DNA from: Clostridium sp. JN-1 | GTDB lineage: Bacteria; Bacillota; Clostridia; Clostridiales; Clostridiaceae | Reading direction: 5' to 3' | Length of the DNA stretch: 64,000 nt | Assembly (NCBI RefSeq): GCF_003718715.1 | Contig: NZ_CP033465.1 | Span: 620,001-684,000, forward strand | In this document: positions 8,294-16,361 of the stretch, one piece after another | Layout of the letters: the number at the start of each line of letters is the position of its first letter | Position numbering within the stretch: the first letter of the stretch is position 1 | Notes under the pieces: model-generated | Told to the model about the DNA's origin: nothing | The model's input: only the letters and a program-made list of their open reading frames with translations | Databases searched by the model: none | Made by a program: the position numbers and the translations under genes

Positions 8294-8377
8294 ATGGATA
8301 AACAGTCAGAGCAAAGAATCAAGCAACTTGGGCAAAGGGTAGCTGTACTTGAAGAAGATATTAAAGCACAGCCTTAG
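8294..8377 (+). CDS. Short zipper peptide, truncated copy of the gene at 9373
   Basis: 27 codons (MDKQSEQRIKQLGQRV...), starting at the ATG at 8294 behind AAAAGGAGG. The leader and first 20 or so codons are nearly identical to 9352-9430, where the peptide is 64 residues. Either a real mini-peptide or a decayed duplicate; the shared ribosome site suggests it is translated. Confidence 0.5.
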   Translation: MDKQSEQRIKQLGQRVAVLEEDIKAQP

Positions 8378-8390
8378 GATTTTAATAAGT

Positions 8391-8657
8391 TTATTTAACA
8401 GATTTCAAATAAGCTATATCCATAATATTTTTACCTGTTGCAGTCTCAACAAAATTTAGATCCTTTGATATGGTATCAACCTTAGAGGTTAAAGTTTCGA
8501 TTTTACCTTCAACTGATGCAGTTCTGTGGTTGAGTTGATCAAGTAACGCTTTATGTTCTTGCGAACTATGTTCAAGAGCTTTGAGTATTTGAGTATTTTC
8601 ATTAATTTGAGATTGCATTGATTCAAGGATTTTTAATATTTTTTCTTCATTATTCAT
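8391..8657 (-). CDS. Small coiled-coil protein, paralogue of the gene at 4405
   Basis: 88 residues, heptad-rich, sharing TQILKALEH and the following Ser/His/Lys pattern with the protein at 4405-4713. It lies 12 bases downstream of repressor 2 and is co-transcribed with it leftward. No membrane segment. Its repeat beside a second repressor supports duplication of an immunity cassette. Confidence 0.65.
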   Translation of the reverse strand: MNNEEKILKILESMQSQINENTQILKALEHSSQEHKALLDQLNHRTASVEGKIETLTSKVDTISKDLNFVETATGKNIMDIAYLKSVK

Positions 8658-8669
8658 GATAACGCTCCT

Positions 8670-8984
8670 TTATTTTATTGATTTTATGAATTTAGAAAGT
8701 AGTTCAAGTTGTTCAGGAGTTAGGTCTTTAGCACTATTTAATAACTCTTTAAGCTGTTGATTAAGAATAACAGGTTCTGAATTATTATCATCATTGAAGA
8801 ATTCAGAAAGAGTAATTTTAAAGTGATTACAAACTTTAATTAATAAATCAATTGATGGTTTTGCAGTACCTTTTTCAATCTTATTTATGGTTGAAGGGTC
8901 AACACCAATTGAAATAGCTAGTTTATTAGCAGATATATCATTAAGTTTTCTTATTTTTATTAATCTTTTACCAATATTAATCAT
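8670..8984 (-). CDS. XRE-family repressor 2
   Basis: 104 residues with an N-terminal HTH_3 domain (ANKLAISIGVDPSTINKIE, then HFKITLSEFF) and a short helical C-terminus (LTPEQLELLSKFIKS) likely to dimerise. ATG at 8984 with GAGGTAA upstream. Divergent from a second Cro-like gene at 9125 across a promoter covered by TTGRAT-N3-ATYCAW dyads, distinct from the operators of switch 1. Confidence 0.85.
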   Translation of the reverse strand: MINIGKRLIKIRKLNDISANKLAISIGVDPSTINKIEKGTAKPSIDLLIKVCNHFKITLSEFFNDDNNSEPVILNQQLKELLNSAKDLTPEQLELLSKFIKSIK

Positions 8985-8997
8985 AACATTACCTCAT

Positions 8998-9101
8998 TTG
9001 AATATAATTCAACTTTAATTATACAGTAATAATTAACTTAAAAAAATATTGGATTATATTCATGAAGTTCTATTGACATGTTGAATTAAATCCAATATAA
9101 T
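8998..9101 (+). promoter_or_regulatory. Switch 2: rightward promoter with three operators
   Basis: Promoter TTGACA at 9073-9078 and TATAAT at 9096-9101, 17-base spacer. Three 15-bp dyads of the form TTGRAT-N3-ATYCAW lie at 8998-9012, 9049-9063 and 9081-9095. The last fills the spacer between -35 and -10 exactly, so bound protein would exclude polymerase; the first overlaps the leader of repressor 2. Confidence 0.8.
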
Positions 9102-9124
9102 TAATTTGTAAGGAGGTGAAAATA

Positions 9125-9373
9125 GTGCTTGGCGACAAAATAAAAAAGCTAAGAGAAAAACATTCTTTAACCCAAATACAACTTGCTGACAAGGTTAACG
9201 CAGATATATCCACAATTTCAAAAATAGAAAATAACAAGTCCAATCCATCATTGCCTATGCTTTATAAAATTGCTAAGGTATTGGATTCTACTCCAGATGA
9301 ATTAATAAAAAATACTGAAATAAAATATTTTAAACTGAAATCAGAAGAAACTAAAAAGGAGGTAGCGAGCTAA
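9125..9373 (+). CDS. Cro-like XRE regulator 2
   Basis: About 82 residues: HTH_3 (LTQIQLADKVNADISTIS, then LYKIAKVLDSTPDELI) plus a short basic/acidic tail. The GTG at 9125 is chosen because AAGGAGG (9110-9116) is eight bases upstream, while the GTG at 9116 overlaps it. First gene from the switch 2 promoter. Its TAA overlaps the ATG of the next gene (TAATG), a translational coupling. Confidence 0.8.
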   Translation: MLGDKIKKLREKHSLTQIQLADKVNADISTISKIENNKSNPSLPMLYKIAKVLDSTPDELIKNTEIKYFKLKSEETKKEVAS

Positions 9374-9567
9374 TGGATAAACAACTAGAGCAGCGAATCA
9401 AGCAACTTGAGCAAAGGGTAACTGCTCCTGAAGGACAGGTTCAAGAGCAGTCAAGTGCAAAAATAGAAATTACAAATGTAGATGAATTTAAAAAATTAAT
9501 TGCCGAAGCTATAGAAAAGTTAGATAAAATTAAAAATTTTAAATTCAATATTAAAGTATCTGACTAA
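9373..9567 (+). CDS. Zipper-type small protein, coupled to Cro-like gene 2
   Basis: 64 residues: N-terminal heptads (EQRIKQLEQRV) then a Lys-rich C-terminal half. Its leader and first codons repeat 8274-8345 almost exactly. Function unknown; a dimerising partner or antagonist of the adjacent regulator is possible, by inference from coupling only. Confidence 0.6.
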   Translation: MDKQLEQRIKQLEQRVTAPEGQVQEQSSAKIEITNVDEFKKLIAEAIEKLDKIKNFKFNIKVSD

Positions 9568-9568
9568 A

Positions 9569-9805
9569 TTATTTTCCAAAATCATCAAACATCTTTTTTA
9601 AATCATCAAGTGATTTATTTACTGATTCTTTTGTGGAATCGAAATTAGAATCTTTTTTAAGTGTAATTCCAGTTTTACAATGCGGACAGGTTATCGTTTT
9701 GCCAGCATCGTTAAGTGTATAAGGTATTTTACTTTTGCATTTTGGACATTCCATGTCAAGTTGTGCATTGCCATATAGAGAATCAAAATTTAAATCATTA
9801 CTCAT
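9569..9805 (-). CDS. Small zinc-ribbon protein
   Basis: 78 residues with two CPxC knuckles (CPKC and CPHC, 17 residues apart), a zinc ribbon like the MJ0042 type, followed by an acidic helical tail. It reads leftward, convergent with the zipper gene and only one base from its end, and so has its own promoter in 9806-9898. The next rightward gene starts at 9899. Function unknown. Confidence 0.6.
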   Translation of the reverse strand: MSNDLNFDSLYGNAQLDMECPKCKSKIPYTLNDAGKTITCPHCKTGITLKKDSNFDSTKESVNKSLDDLKKMFDDFGK

Positions 9806-9898
9806 AAATTATCACCACCTTTCATGGTGATAAAATTCTACAAAATATATAAAAATCCTTTTATATATTAATTTTAGCAGTAAAAGGAAGTGATTTAA

Positions 9899-10345
9899 AT
9901 GGACAAAGAGTGCAGAAATATCTACCAAATAGCAAGAGAAAGTGCAGGCTTGACTCAAGAAAAAGCATCCGAGTTAATGGACATATGTGTTGAAAGCCTG
10001 AGGGCATATGAAAGTGGTAGAAGAATACCACCGGATCGAATAGTTATCAAAATGATAGAGATATATAATACGCAGTATCTAGCATATCAACATCTTAAAA
10101 CAAGCGCTGAGGTAGGACAGAAGTATTTGCCTGACATTATAATTGAAGATTTGCCAGCATCAATATTAAAACTTCATACAGAGATTAAAGATTATATTGA
10201 TTGTGAAGATTTACTCATGGGAATCTGTTCTGATGGAAAAGTTAGTGAAAATGAAGCTTGTGATTTTAAGAAGATATGTAAAGAACTTGATGATGTACTT
10301 GAAGCAATTTACACTTTTAAATTTTCTAAGAAGAAATCTGAATAG
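9899..10345 (+). CDS. XRE-type HTH protein of the early operon
   Basis: 148 residues. Residues 8-60 form an HTH_3 domain (LTQEKASELMDICVESLRAYE). The C-terminal two thirds is helical with a SDGKVSENEACDFKKI block. Proteins of this type are common between the immunity region and the recombination genes of clostridial phages and may regulate early genes. ATG at 9899 behind AAAAGGAAG. Confidence 0.7.
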   Translation: MDKECRNIYQIARESAGLTQEKASELMDICVESLRAYESGRRIPPDRIVIKMIEIYNTQYLAYQHLKTSAEVGQKYLPDIIIEDLPASILKLHTEIKDYIDCEDLLMGICSDGKVSENEACDFKKICKELDDVLEAIYTFKFSKKKSE

Positions 10346-10361
10346 AGAGGGGTTGAAATAA

Positions 10362-10589
10362 ATGGACAATGAAATACTCTATACAGTTGATGAAGTAGCC
10401 ATGAAGTTAAAAACTAATAAAAATATGGTATATGACTTGATAAGAAGAGGATATATTTCAGCATTAAAACTTGGCAGATTAAAAGTAACGAAGTTTGAAC
10501 TTCTAAGGTTTGCAAAATGGGCACAGGGTAAAGACTTTACTAATTTGGACAATGTAAAAGATCTTACGTTTCAAAAAAAGGAGGCGTGA
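10362..10589 (+). CDS. Excisionase-like winged-helix protein (HTH_17)
   Basis: 75 residues beginning YTVDEVAMKLKTNKNMVYDL, then LGRLKVTKFELLRFAKW, the pattern of MerR/excisionase DNA-binding domains. Such proteins act as excisionases or small regulators; its place in the rightward early operon fits either. RBS GAGAGGGG upstream of the ATG at 10362. Confidence 0.65.
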   Translation: MDNEILYTVDEVAMKLKTNKNMVYDLIRRGYISALKLGRLKVTKFELLRFAKWAQGKDFTNLDNVKDLTFQKKEA

Positions 10590-10674
10590 AAAGTAAGTAG
10601 CTTAGTAAAACATGCTTAAATATGTAGGTTATTGGAAGTTGGTACCAAAATATAAAGAAACGGAGGGGAATAAA

Positions 10675-10950
10675 TGAACGACTTACAGATTTTTAAAGAT
10701 CAGCAGTTAATCCCACTAAAAGAAAGGTAGAAAAGGAACTGACTATAATATGCCAACTCAGAGAGCCATGGATCTAGGATTATTTTCTATAAAGGAAACA
10801 TCAATAAGCCATTCGGATGGACACATAAGTATATCTACTACTACCAAAGTGACAGGGAAAGGGCAAATATACTTTGCGAACAAATTTAAAGAGATTCAGG
10901 ATAAGAATTTAATGGATAGGAGGGCTACCAAATGCATCTTAGAAAATTAA
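10675..10950 (+). pseudogene. Phage antirepressor with internal deletion
   Basis: An ATG at 10675 with a strong site (ACGGAGGGG) opens MNDLQIFK, the usual start of Bro-N/antirepressor proteins, but stops after 18 codons (TAG at 10729-10731). From 10750 another open stretch encodes PTQRAMDLGLFSIKE and KVTGKGQIYFANKF, the typical C-terminal ANT/KilAC end. The middle (about 180 residues in relatives) is missing. A separately translated C-terminal piece of up to 66 residues cannot be excluded. Confidence 0.65.
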
Positions 10951-11084
10951 CCAGGAGGCAAAAGGACATTTTAAACAAAATGGACATGGACCCAAAGAAT
11001 TATTTAAGCCTTAAAAAGGATTTTGAAAGCTTTACAGTTGTTGATATTAGAACTATGAAGCCACTTAAACCAATCAGATATTAG
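10932..11084 (+). CDS. 50-residue phage protein (DUF6906-like)
   Basis: Starts with a basic TRRQKDIL segment, followed by DPKNYLSLKKD and a short beta ending. This matches my recollection of small DUF6906 proteins in Firmicute phages (TRKQK, then NPENWLV). ATG at 10932 with a GGAGGGC site, overlapping the end of the antirepressor relic by 19 bases. Function unknown. Confidence 0.5.
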   Translation: MHLRKLTRRQKDILNKMDMDPKNYLSLKKDFESFTVVDIRTMKPLKPIRY

Positions 11085-11100
11085 GGGGTGAGAAATAAAA

Positions 11101-11337
11101 ATGTTTGATGCAGAGGAAGTAAAAGGTTACAGCAAGCTAGGAACTGTTGATATTATGATAAAACGCTTATTCGAAAAGGCTGCTATTAAGATAACTTATG
11201 ATGAACTTGAAGAAGTATTGCAGATTACTACAGATGATATAAGAGAAAATCGCATTAAATTTGGGAAGAGGACGAGTTTAGAGCAGATGGTTACTATTGC
11301 ACTTAGAGTCTATTGTGTTTTAAAAAAAGTGGCATGA
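11101..11337 (+). CDS. Small phage protein, unknown
   Basis: 78 residues, mostly helical and charged. ATG at 11101 with AGGGGGTG upstream. No family recognised. It lies in the tight rightward early operon and ends 17 bases before the next start. Confidence 0.55.
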   Translation: MFDAEEVKGYSKLGTVDIMIKRLFEKAAIKITYDELEEVLQITTDDIRENRIKFGKRTSLEQMVTIALRVYCVLKKVA

Positions 11338-11354
11338 AAGGGGGTGAAATAGAT

Positions 11355-11558
11355 ATGCTTTCAAATGCACTTAATAAAGTCGAGAGTTTGGTATTTGAAC
11401 ATAACTACGGATATAAAGAAGCTATAGATGAAGTTAAATATGAACTTGATGGAGATAAGATTTATGATCCAAAGACAGGACAAACCTTAAACAGTATTGA
11501 TGAAGCTACACAGAATCAGTTAGAAGAAATTTTAGGTATAAAAAAGACCCTCTGGTAA
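11355..11558 (+). CDS. Small phage protein, unknown
   Basis: 67 residues from the ATG at 11355 (AAAGGGGGTG upstream; the longer reading from 11313 lies within the previous gene). Acidic, with a Tyr-rich central segment. No family recognised. It directly precedes the recombination genes. Confidence 0.5.
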   Translation: MLSNALNKVESLVFEHNYGYKEAIDEVKYELDGDKIYDPKTGQTLNSIDEATQNQLEEILGIKKTLW

Positions 11559-11639
11559 AGGGTAAAAGTTTAAATAAAAAATTCATTAATCCCATTTTAT
11601 CGTGAAATGGGGAAAAAATCAAATATGGAGGGAGAAAGA

Positions 11640-12584
11640 TTGTACAAGGTATTAGTTAAAACTAAAGATATGACAGAACTAGAATGGCTAAAAAGCAGAC
11701 AGCATGGCATTGGCGGTTCTGATGCTGGAGCAATTATTGGAGTAAATAAGTGGAGAACACCATTTCAAGTATACATGGATAAAACTCAAGAAATAAATGA
11801 ACCTAGTGAGCAAAGTGAAGCTGCTTACTGGGGGACTGAACTTGAAGATCTTGTTGCAAGAGAATTTTCAAAGAGGACAGGTAAAAAGGTTAGAAGGAGA
11901 AATGCAATACTTCAAAGTACTGAATATCCTTTTATGACAGCAAATTTGGATAGAGAGGTAGCAGGTGAAAAGTCATTACTCGAATGTAAAACAGTAAATG
12001 CTTTTGGAGCTAAAGAATGGGATTCTGATGAAATACCTGCAAGTTATTTAGTACAAGTCATGCATTACTTAGCAGTAACAGGGTATGAAAAAGCATATAT
12101 AGCAGTACTTATAGGTGGGCAAAAGTTTCTTTATAAAGAAGTAGATAGGGATGAGGAGCTTATAAAAATGATTATAGATGCAGAAAAGAATTTTTGGGAG
12201 AATTTCATAGTTAAAAAGGTACCGCCTCCACTAGACGGATCTACAGCAGCAGAAAAATATTTAAGGGAAAGGTACAGCGCTTCAACTCCTGAAACTAGTG
12301 TGAATCTAAAGTCTGAATATAAGGACAAGATAAAGGATTATTTTGAACTTAAAAATACAATTAAGGATTTAGAATTACAGGCTAAGAAAATTGAAAATAA
12401 CATAAAACTTGAACTAGGTGAAGCCGAGGTGGGATATGCACCTGATTATGAAATTGACTGGAAGAGCATAACTTCAAATAGATTTGATAGTAAGGGATTT
12501 AGGAAAGATCATCCTGAGTTATTTAAAGAGTATCTAAATACGAGTTCGTACAGGAAATTTAGTATCAAGGAGGTAAAAGCATAA
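11640..12584 (+). CDS. YqaJ-type phage recombination exonuclease
   Basis: About 314 residues from a TTG at 11640 with GGAGG eight bases before it; the upstream ATG at 11607 lacks a site. Signature elements of the YqaJ/lambda-Exo fold (PD-(D/E)XK) are present: RQHGIGGSDAGAIIG near the N-terminus, YWGTELEDLVAREF, then MTANLDREV and LLECKT (catalytic Asp and Glu-x-Lys). It degrades one strand of dsDNA ends, and the annealing partner RecT follows two genes on. The C-terminal 90 residues are a charged helical extension. Its TAA overlaps the next ATG. Confidence 0.9.
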   Translation: MYKVLVKTKDMTELEWLKSRQHGIGGSDAGAIIGVNKWRTPFQVYMDKTQEINEPSEQSEAAYWGTELEDLVAREFSKRTGKKVRRRNAILQSTEYPFMTANLDREVAGEKSLLECKTVNAFGAKEWDSDEIPASYLVQVMHYLAVTGYEKAYIAVLIGGQKFLYKEVDRDEELIKMIIDAEKNFWENFIVKKVPPPLDGSTAAEKYLRERYSASTPETSVNLKSEYKDKIKDYFELKNTIKDLELQAKKIENNIKLELGEAEVGYAPDYEIDWKSITSNRFDSKGFRKDHPELFKEYLNTSSYRKFSIKEVKA

Positions 12585-12772
12585 TGTCAAATCCAGCATT
12601 TACAGCACTTATAGATAATTTTAATGTTCAATTGGCGTCTATGAACAGGAACAATTTTAAAATGTATGATCCAGGTGATTCAGAGTACTTTATAGATTCA
12701 ATTTACTATGACAGTGATGAGGACAAGATAATGTGCAATTTTAAAGAAGATTTGAGAAGAGAGGGTGAATAA
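12584..12772 (+). CDS. Small acidic protein between exonuclease and RecT
   Basis: 62 residues, coupled to the exonuclease by TAATG. Asp/Tyr/Ser-rich C-terminal part (YYDSDEDK). No family recognised; by position it could assist the exonuclease or RecT, but nothing in the sequence proves it. Confidence 0.55.
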   Translation: MSNPAFTALIDNFNVQLASMNRNNFKMYDPGDSEYFIDSIYYDSDEDKIMCNFKEDLRREGE

Positions 12773-12775
12773 TGT

Positions 12776-13645
12776 ATGGCTACAAGCAAGAGCTTAAAAA
12801 ATGAATTGGCTAAGAAAGAAAAGGAAAAGTTACCTAAAGATCCATTCAAGGCTTTAGTGTATTCAGCAGGAATAAAGAAAAGATTTGAGGATATGCTTGA
12901 TAAACAAGCTGATGGTTTTATAACAAGTTTACTTAATTTAAAGCAGGATAAATTAAAGAAATGCGACAACATGACAGTTTTGGGGAGTGCCTTAAAGGCA
13001 GCTTCCTTGAAACTTCCGATAGATCCTAACCTCGGTTTTGCATGGATTATACCATTTAAGAATCATGGGAAGCTAGAAGCACAATTTCAAATAGGATACA
13101 GAGGATTTATACAGATGGCTCAAAGGTCCGGACAGTATAAAAAGTTAAATGTTACGGAGATTTACGAAGGACAGCTCAAAAGTTTTAATCCACTTACTGA
13201 AGAGATAGAACTTGATCTTGATAATAAACAATCTGATGCGGTTATTGGATATGCAGCGTATTTTAGATTGCTGAACGGATTTGAAAAAATGGTTTACTGG
13301 AGTAAAGAAAAGGTAACATCACATGCTAAAAGGTTTAGCAAAAGTTTTGGCAACGGACCATGGAAAACAGATTTTGATGCTATGGCTAGAAAGACAGTAT
13401 TAAAGAATATGTTATCTACTTGGGGTATCTTAAGTATTGATATGCAGGAAGCAGTCATAAGTGATAATAAGATAATTAAGACTGACGAAGAGAACTATGA
13501 ACTTCTTGAGGAAGGAACAGAAGATCCTCAGGGAGTAGAAGCTACTGATGTGGAGTATACCGAAGCTGGAGAAGATACAAATAGTTCAGATGATGGTAAA
13601 GATCCATACGAAGGTACACCATTTTCGGAAAATACTAAGTCATAA
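12776..13645 (+). CDS. recT: RecT single-strand annealing protein
   Basis: 289 residues with the family core: LGSALKAASLKLPIDPNLGFAWIIPF is represented by its conserved LKLPIDPNLG block, followed by FQIGYRGFIQMAQRSGQYK and, later, GPWKTDFDAMARKTVLKNM. The last 50 residues are an acidic tail (Glu/Asp/Thr), as in many RecT proteins. It anneals complementary strands after resection by the YqaJ nuclease, allowing phage recombination and genome circularisation or concatemer processing. Confidence 0.95.
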   Translation: MATSKSLKNELAKKEKEKLPKDPFKALVYSAGIKKRFEDMLDKQADGFITSLLNLKQDKLKKCDNMTVLGSALKAASLKLPIDPNLGFAWIIPFKNHGKLEAQFQIGYRGFIQMAQRSGQYKKLNVTEIYEGQLKSFNPLTEEIELDLDNKQSDAVIGYAAYFRLLNGFEKMVYWSKEKVTSHAKRFSKSFGNGPWKTDFDAMARKTVLKNMLSTWGILSIDMQEAVISDNKIIKTDEENYELLEEGTEDPQGVEATDVEYTEAGEDTNSSDDGKDPYEGTPFSENTKS

Positions 13646-13678
13646 GGAGTTATTGAACTATGGGAGAAGGTGATTACA

Positions 13679-14563
13679 TTGGCTAGGCCTCAAAAAGAAG
13701 GATTGGAATATTTTCCTCTAGATGTAGATATGGATCAAGATGATAAAGTTGCACTTATAGAAGCACAACATGGATTAGTTGGTTTTGGTGTAGTAGTTAA
13801 GTTATTAATGAAAATTTATAAACACGGTTACTTCTATGAGTGGACAGAAAAACAGCAATTATTGTTTTCAAAGAGGGTTAATGTAGACATTAACTCACTT
13901 AATGCAATCATTAATGATTGCGTTAAGTGGGAATTGTTCGATAAAAATGCCTTTGAAACTTACAACGTACTTACTTCCAAGGGAATTCAAAGACGTTATA
14001 TAGAAGCAGTAGGGAGAAGGCAAAAGGTAAAAATATACAAAGAATACCTACTTTTAGATGATGAAACCATTAATGTGTACAAAAACTTAGTTATTGTTGA
14101 CATTAACTCTAATAACGAGGAAGTTAATGCAAACATTAATCCCCAAAGTAAAGTAAAGGAAAGTAAAGTAAAGAAAAGTAAAGAAGAGAGAGAAGGAAAA
14201 AAGGTTTCTGATGACAGAAACTCTCTCTCTGAAAAATCACTTGAACTTTGTAAATATTACGAAACATTAAAACCGGGTGAAAGTATAAGCAAACATGTGG
14301 CAGCTTTAAACGTGTTTATAAAAACTTATGGGTATGATTGGTGCAAAGAAGCACTACTCATAACTATCAGCAATAAAAATAGCTTTATAAAAGAGTATAT
14401 GGCTAAAATACTAAAAAATTGGGCTGCAAATGGCAAGGAAAGCAGCACTAAAAACGTTAAGTATGGCTGCCACAAGGAAAGTACGTTTAATAATTTTGAG
14501 CAGAGGGACTATGATTTTAAAGACTTAGAGAGAAAACTTTTAGGAATAGATGGAAAGGGATAG
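13679..14563 (+). CDS. Replication protein with Lin1244/Lin1753-type N-terminal domain
   Basis: 294 residues from the TTG at 13679 (AGAAGG eight bases upstream; the GTG at 13670 lies in that site). The start MARPQKEGLEYFPLDVD and the following winged-helix pattern are those of the Lin1244/Lin1753 (DUF4373) family of DnaD-like phage primosome proteins. A Lys/Glu linker (around 160-180) contains three tandem AGTAAAGTAAAG-like units in DNA. The C-terminal helical domain contains YGYDWCKEALLI-like residues and a KNWAANGK motif typical of DnaD C-termini. It probably opens the phage origin and loads helicase; no phage helicase loader was seen. Confidence 0.8.
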   Translation: MARPQKEGLEYFPLDVDMDQDDKVALIEAQHGLVGFGVVVKLLMKIYKHGYFYEWTEKQQLLFSKRVNVDINSLNAIINDCVKWELFDKNAFETYNVLTSKGIQRRYIEAVGRRQKVKIYKEYLLLDDETINVYKNLVIVDINSNNEEVNANINPQSKVKESKVKKSKEEREGKKVSDDRNSLSEKSLELCKYYETLKPGESISKHVAALNVFIKTYGYDWCKEALLITISNKNSFIKEYMAKILKNWAANGKESSTKNVKYGCHKESTFNNFEQRDYDFKDLERKLLGIDGKG

Positions 14564-14569
14564 ATTGAA

Positions 14570-15397
14570 TTGAAACTTAAGAATTTAAGCAATATCAAAT
14601 GGATTGGTGGCAAACATGGGAAAGAAGAAAGATACCTTAAGCTTATGCCTGAACATAGAATATTTGCAGATGTTTTCTTTGGATCAGGGGCAGTTACTTT
14701 TTACAAAGAAACTATAAGACCTGCTGATATGACAGTTATCAATGACATAAATGATAGACTTGTAAATTACATGATGGTCCTAAAAGATGATCCAGGAAGT
14801 CTTTATAAAGAGTGCAACTCACTTCCGTATTCAGAGAGTTTGTATGAAAAGTGGAAATGGGAACCATGGCCAGAAGATCAACTTCAATCGGCAGTTAGGT
14901 TTTATTATTTAATGCGTGTTTGTTTTGGCGGTGGAGGTCACAAGTACAAGAATGGTATAGGGCTTTCAAAGACACAGAATAAAGCTAAACAGTTAGTTTC
15001 AGCAACGAAGTTAATCCCTAGGATGGCAGGGTTAATAAAAAACTGGAATATACTTTGCAGGGATTTTGAAGAAGTAATAAGGTTTTATGACACCAAGGAT
15101 ACGTTGTTTTTCTTAGACCCACCGTATATAGGACATGAAGATATGTATTTCGGAGGATTTAAAAGGGAAGACCACATAAGGCTAAATAAGATTCTTGAAA
15201 ACATAAAAGGCAAAGCTATGGTTTGTTACTATCCGGATCCATTAGTAAATGAATTATATTCTGATTGGTACCGAGCTGAGTATCATACGGCCAGCCAAAT
15301 AAAAAAGAGAACTGATGGAGATAAGTGTCCGGTACGGACTGAATTAATTTTAATGAATTACAAGCCAGAAGTTACAGAACAATTGAAAATTATATAA
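14570..15397 (+). CDS. D12-class DNA adenine-N6 methyltransferase
   Basis: 275 residues, TTG start at 14570 behind GGAAAGGGA. It has an N-terminal KWIGGKH motif, AdoMet-binding motif I as DVFFGSGAV and catalytic motif IV as DPPY, in the order of alpha-class Dam enzymes. It transfers methyl groups to adenine, protecting phage DNA or marking its origin. No restriction enzyme lies beside it, so it is an orphan. A deleted second copy of the same kind is at 50784. Confidence 0.9.
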   Translation: MKLKNLSNIKWIGGKHGKEERYLKLMPEHRIFADVFFGSGAVTFYKETIRPADMTVINDINDRLVNYMMVLKDDPGSLYKECNSLPYSESLYEKWKWEPWPEDQLQSAVRFYYLMRVCFGGGGHKYKNGIGLSKTQNKAKQLVSATKLIPRMAGLIKNWNILCRDFEEVIRFYDTKDTLFFLDPPYIGHEDMYFGGFKREDHIRLNKILENIKGKAMVCYYPDPLVNELYSDWYRAEYHTASQIKKRTDGDKCPVRTELILMNYKPEVTEQLKII

Positions 15398-15551
15398 AAG
15401 CACAGCACATAAATATGCAAATTTTAGTCGAAAACAGGGTAAATTTTAAGGATAGGTGTACAAGTAATATAATTACACATTTTAAAATAAAAGTTGCTTA
15501 GAATTCGTGTATGAGAGTTTTAGAATATTAAAAAAATAGTAGGTGATGAAG

Positions 15552-15716
15552 ATGGACCTCAAAACTCCTAAAGAAAAGGCAGAATGGACTTACAAAATGA
15601 TACAAAGGGAAAGGCAAAATAAGAAATACGAGCAAAGGCGAATGGAAAGTGATTTGACTGCTATTGGTATAAAAGGTTTTGAAAAAACATCAAGAAGGAA
15701 GGCAAGGCAGATATGA
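15552..15716 (+). CDS. 54-residue basic phage protein
   Basis: ATG at 15552, with GGTGATGAAG upstream. Arg/Lys/Glu-rich helix, no family recognised. Its TGA overlaps the ATG of the DUF1064 gene (ATGA), so the two are coupled. The 154 bases before it hold no gene. Confidence 0.55.
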   Translation: MDLKTPKEKAEWTYKMIQRERQNKKYEQRRMESDLTAIGIKGFEKTSRRKARQI

Positions 15717-16114
15717 ACTGGACTCAAGAGGAATATGATGAGTTTTTAAAGCGAAGAGGTCAAGCAGCAGAAAAACCCAAAATTAAGGTACAAAAATATA
15801 GAAATAAAGGTGTTTGGTATGATGGATTGTATTTTAGATCTCAATTAGAGTGTCAGAGATATTGCCAACTGAAGCTATTATTTAATGCAGGAGAAATAGC
15901 AGGATTCATATTGCAGCCTGAGTTTGTTCTTCAGGAAGGCAATGGAGAAAATAAAGCAATAACGTATACTGCTGATTTTTTAATATTGAATAATGATGGA
16001 ACATACGATGTTGAAGATACTAAGGGTTATGAAAGTCAGCAATGGAAAAGGACGTATAAGCAATTCAAGCTGAGATATCCTAAAGTAGATTTAAAGATAT
16101 TAAGAGAGGTTTAA
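15713..16114 (+). CDS. DUF1064-family putative endonuclease
   Basis: 133 residues. The sequence KYRNKGVWYDGLYFRSQLE, then FVLQEG, ITYTADFLI and VEDTKG follows the DUF1064 pattern: Glu in SQLE, Asp in TADF and Glu-x-x-x-Lys-like VEDTKG, a PD-(D/E)XK nuclease core. Often a Holliday-junction or structure-specific nuclease in phage replication modules. Confidence 0.85.
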   Translation: MNWTQEEYDEFLKRRGQAAEKPKIKVQKYRNKGVWYDGLYFRSQLECQRYCQLKLLFNAGEIAGFILQPEFVLQEGNGENKAITYTADFLILNNDGTYDVEDTKGYESQQWKRTYKQFKLRYPKVDLKILREV

Positions 16115-16116
16115 AA

Positions 16117-16329
16117 ATGGATAGATGTCTTATCTGCCATAGGAAACTAAAGGATTCTGAAAGTAAGAAAAGAGGAATAGGACCGACCTGTTGGCGTAGG
16201 GTTATGAAGGTAGTTGAGGAGGACAAGGAACGGAGAAAAGCCAACATAGCCAAAAGAAGAAGATCAACTGGGGAAATACCAGGGCAGATAAATCTTTTTG
16301 AAATGGGTGAAGAGGACGAAAAAATGTAA
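16117..16329 (+). CDS. Small zinc-binding protein (DUF6011-like)
   Basis: 70 residues: CLICHRKLKDSESKKRGIGP then TCW, i.e. Cys-x2-Cys ... Gly-x-Gly-Pro-x-Cys, as in the small DUF6011 zinc proteins. Basic helical middle, and a PGQINLFEMGEE tail that resembles a partner-binding peptide (QxxLF is a sliding-clamp-binding pattern). Two bases after the DUF1064 gene. Confidence 0.65.
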   Translation: MDRCLICHRKLKDSESKKRGIGPTCWRRVMKVVEEDKERRKANIAKRRRSTGEIPGQINLFEMGEEDEKM

Positions 16330-16361
16330 GGAGTATGCATTATATAAGAGAAGGTGAAAAA

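Noticed and set aside
8294-9430. Possible CRISPR-like or tandem repeat because of near-identical blocks
   Set aside because: Only two copies about 1.1 kb apart, each a ribosome site plus the start of a zipper peptide; explained by cassette duplication.
14150-14190. AGTAAAGTAAAG tandem units as a replication origin iteron array
   Set aside because: They are inside a coding Lys/Ser linker and short; an origin there cannot be excluded but is not supported.
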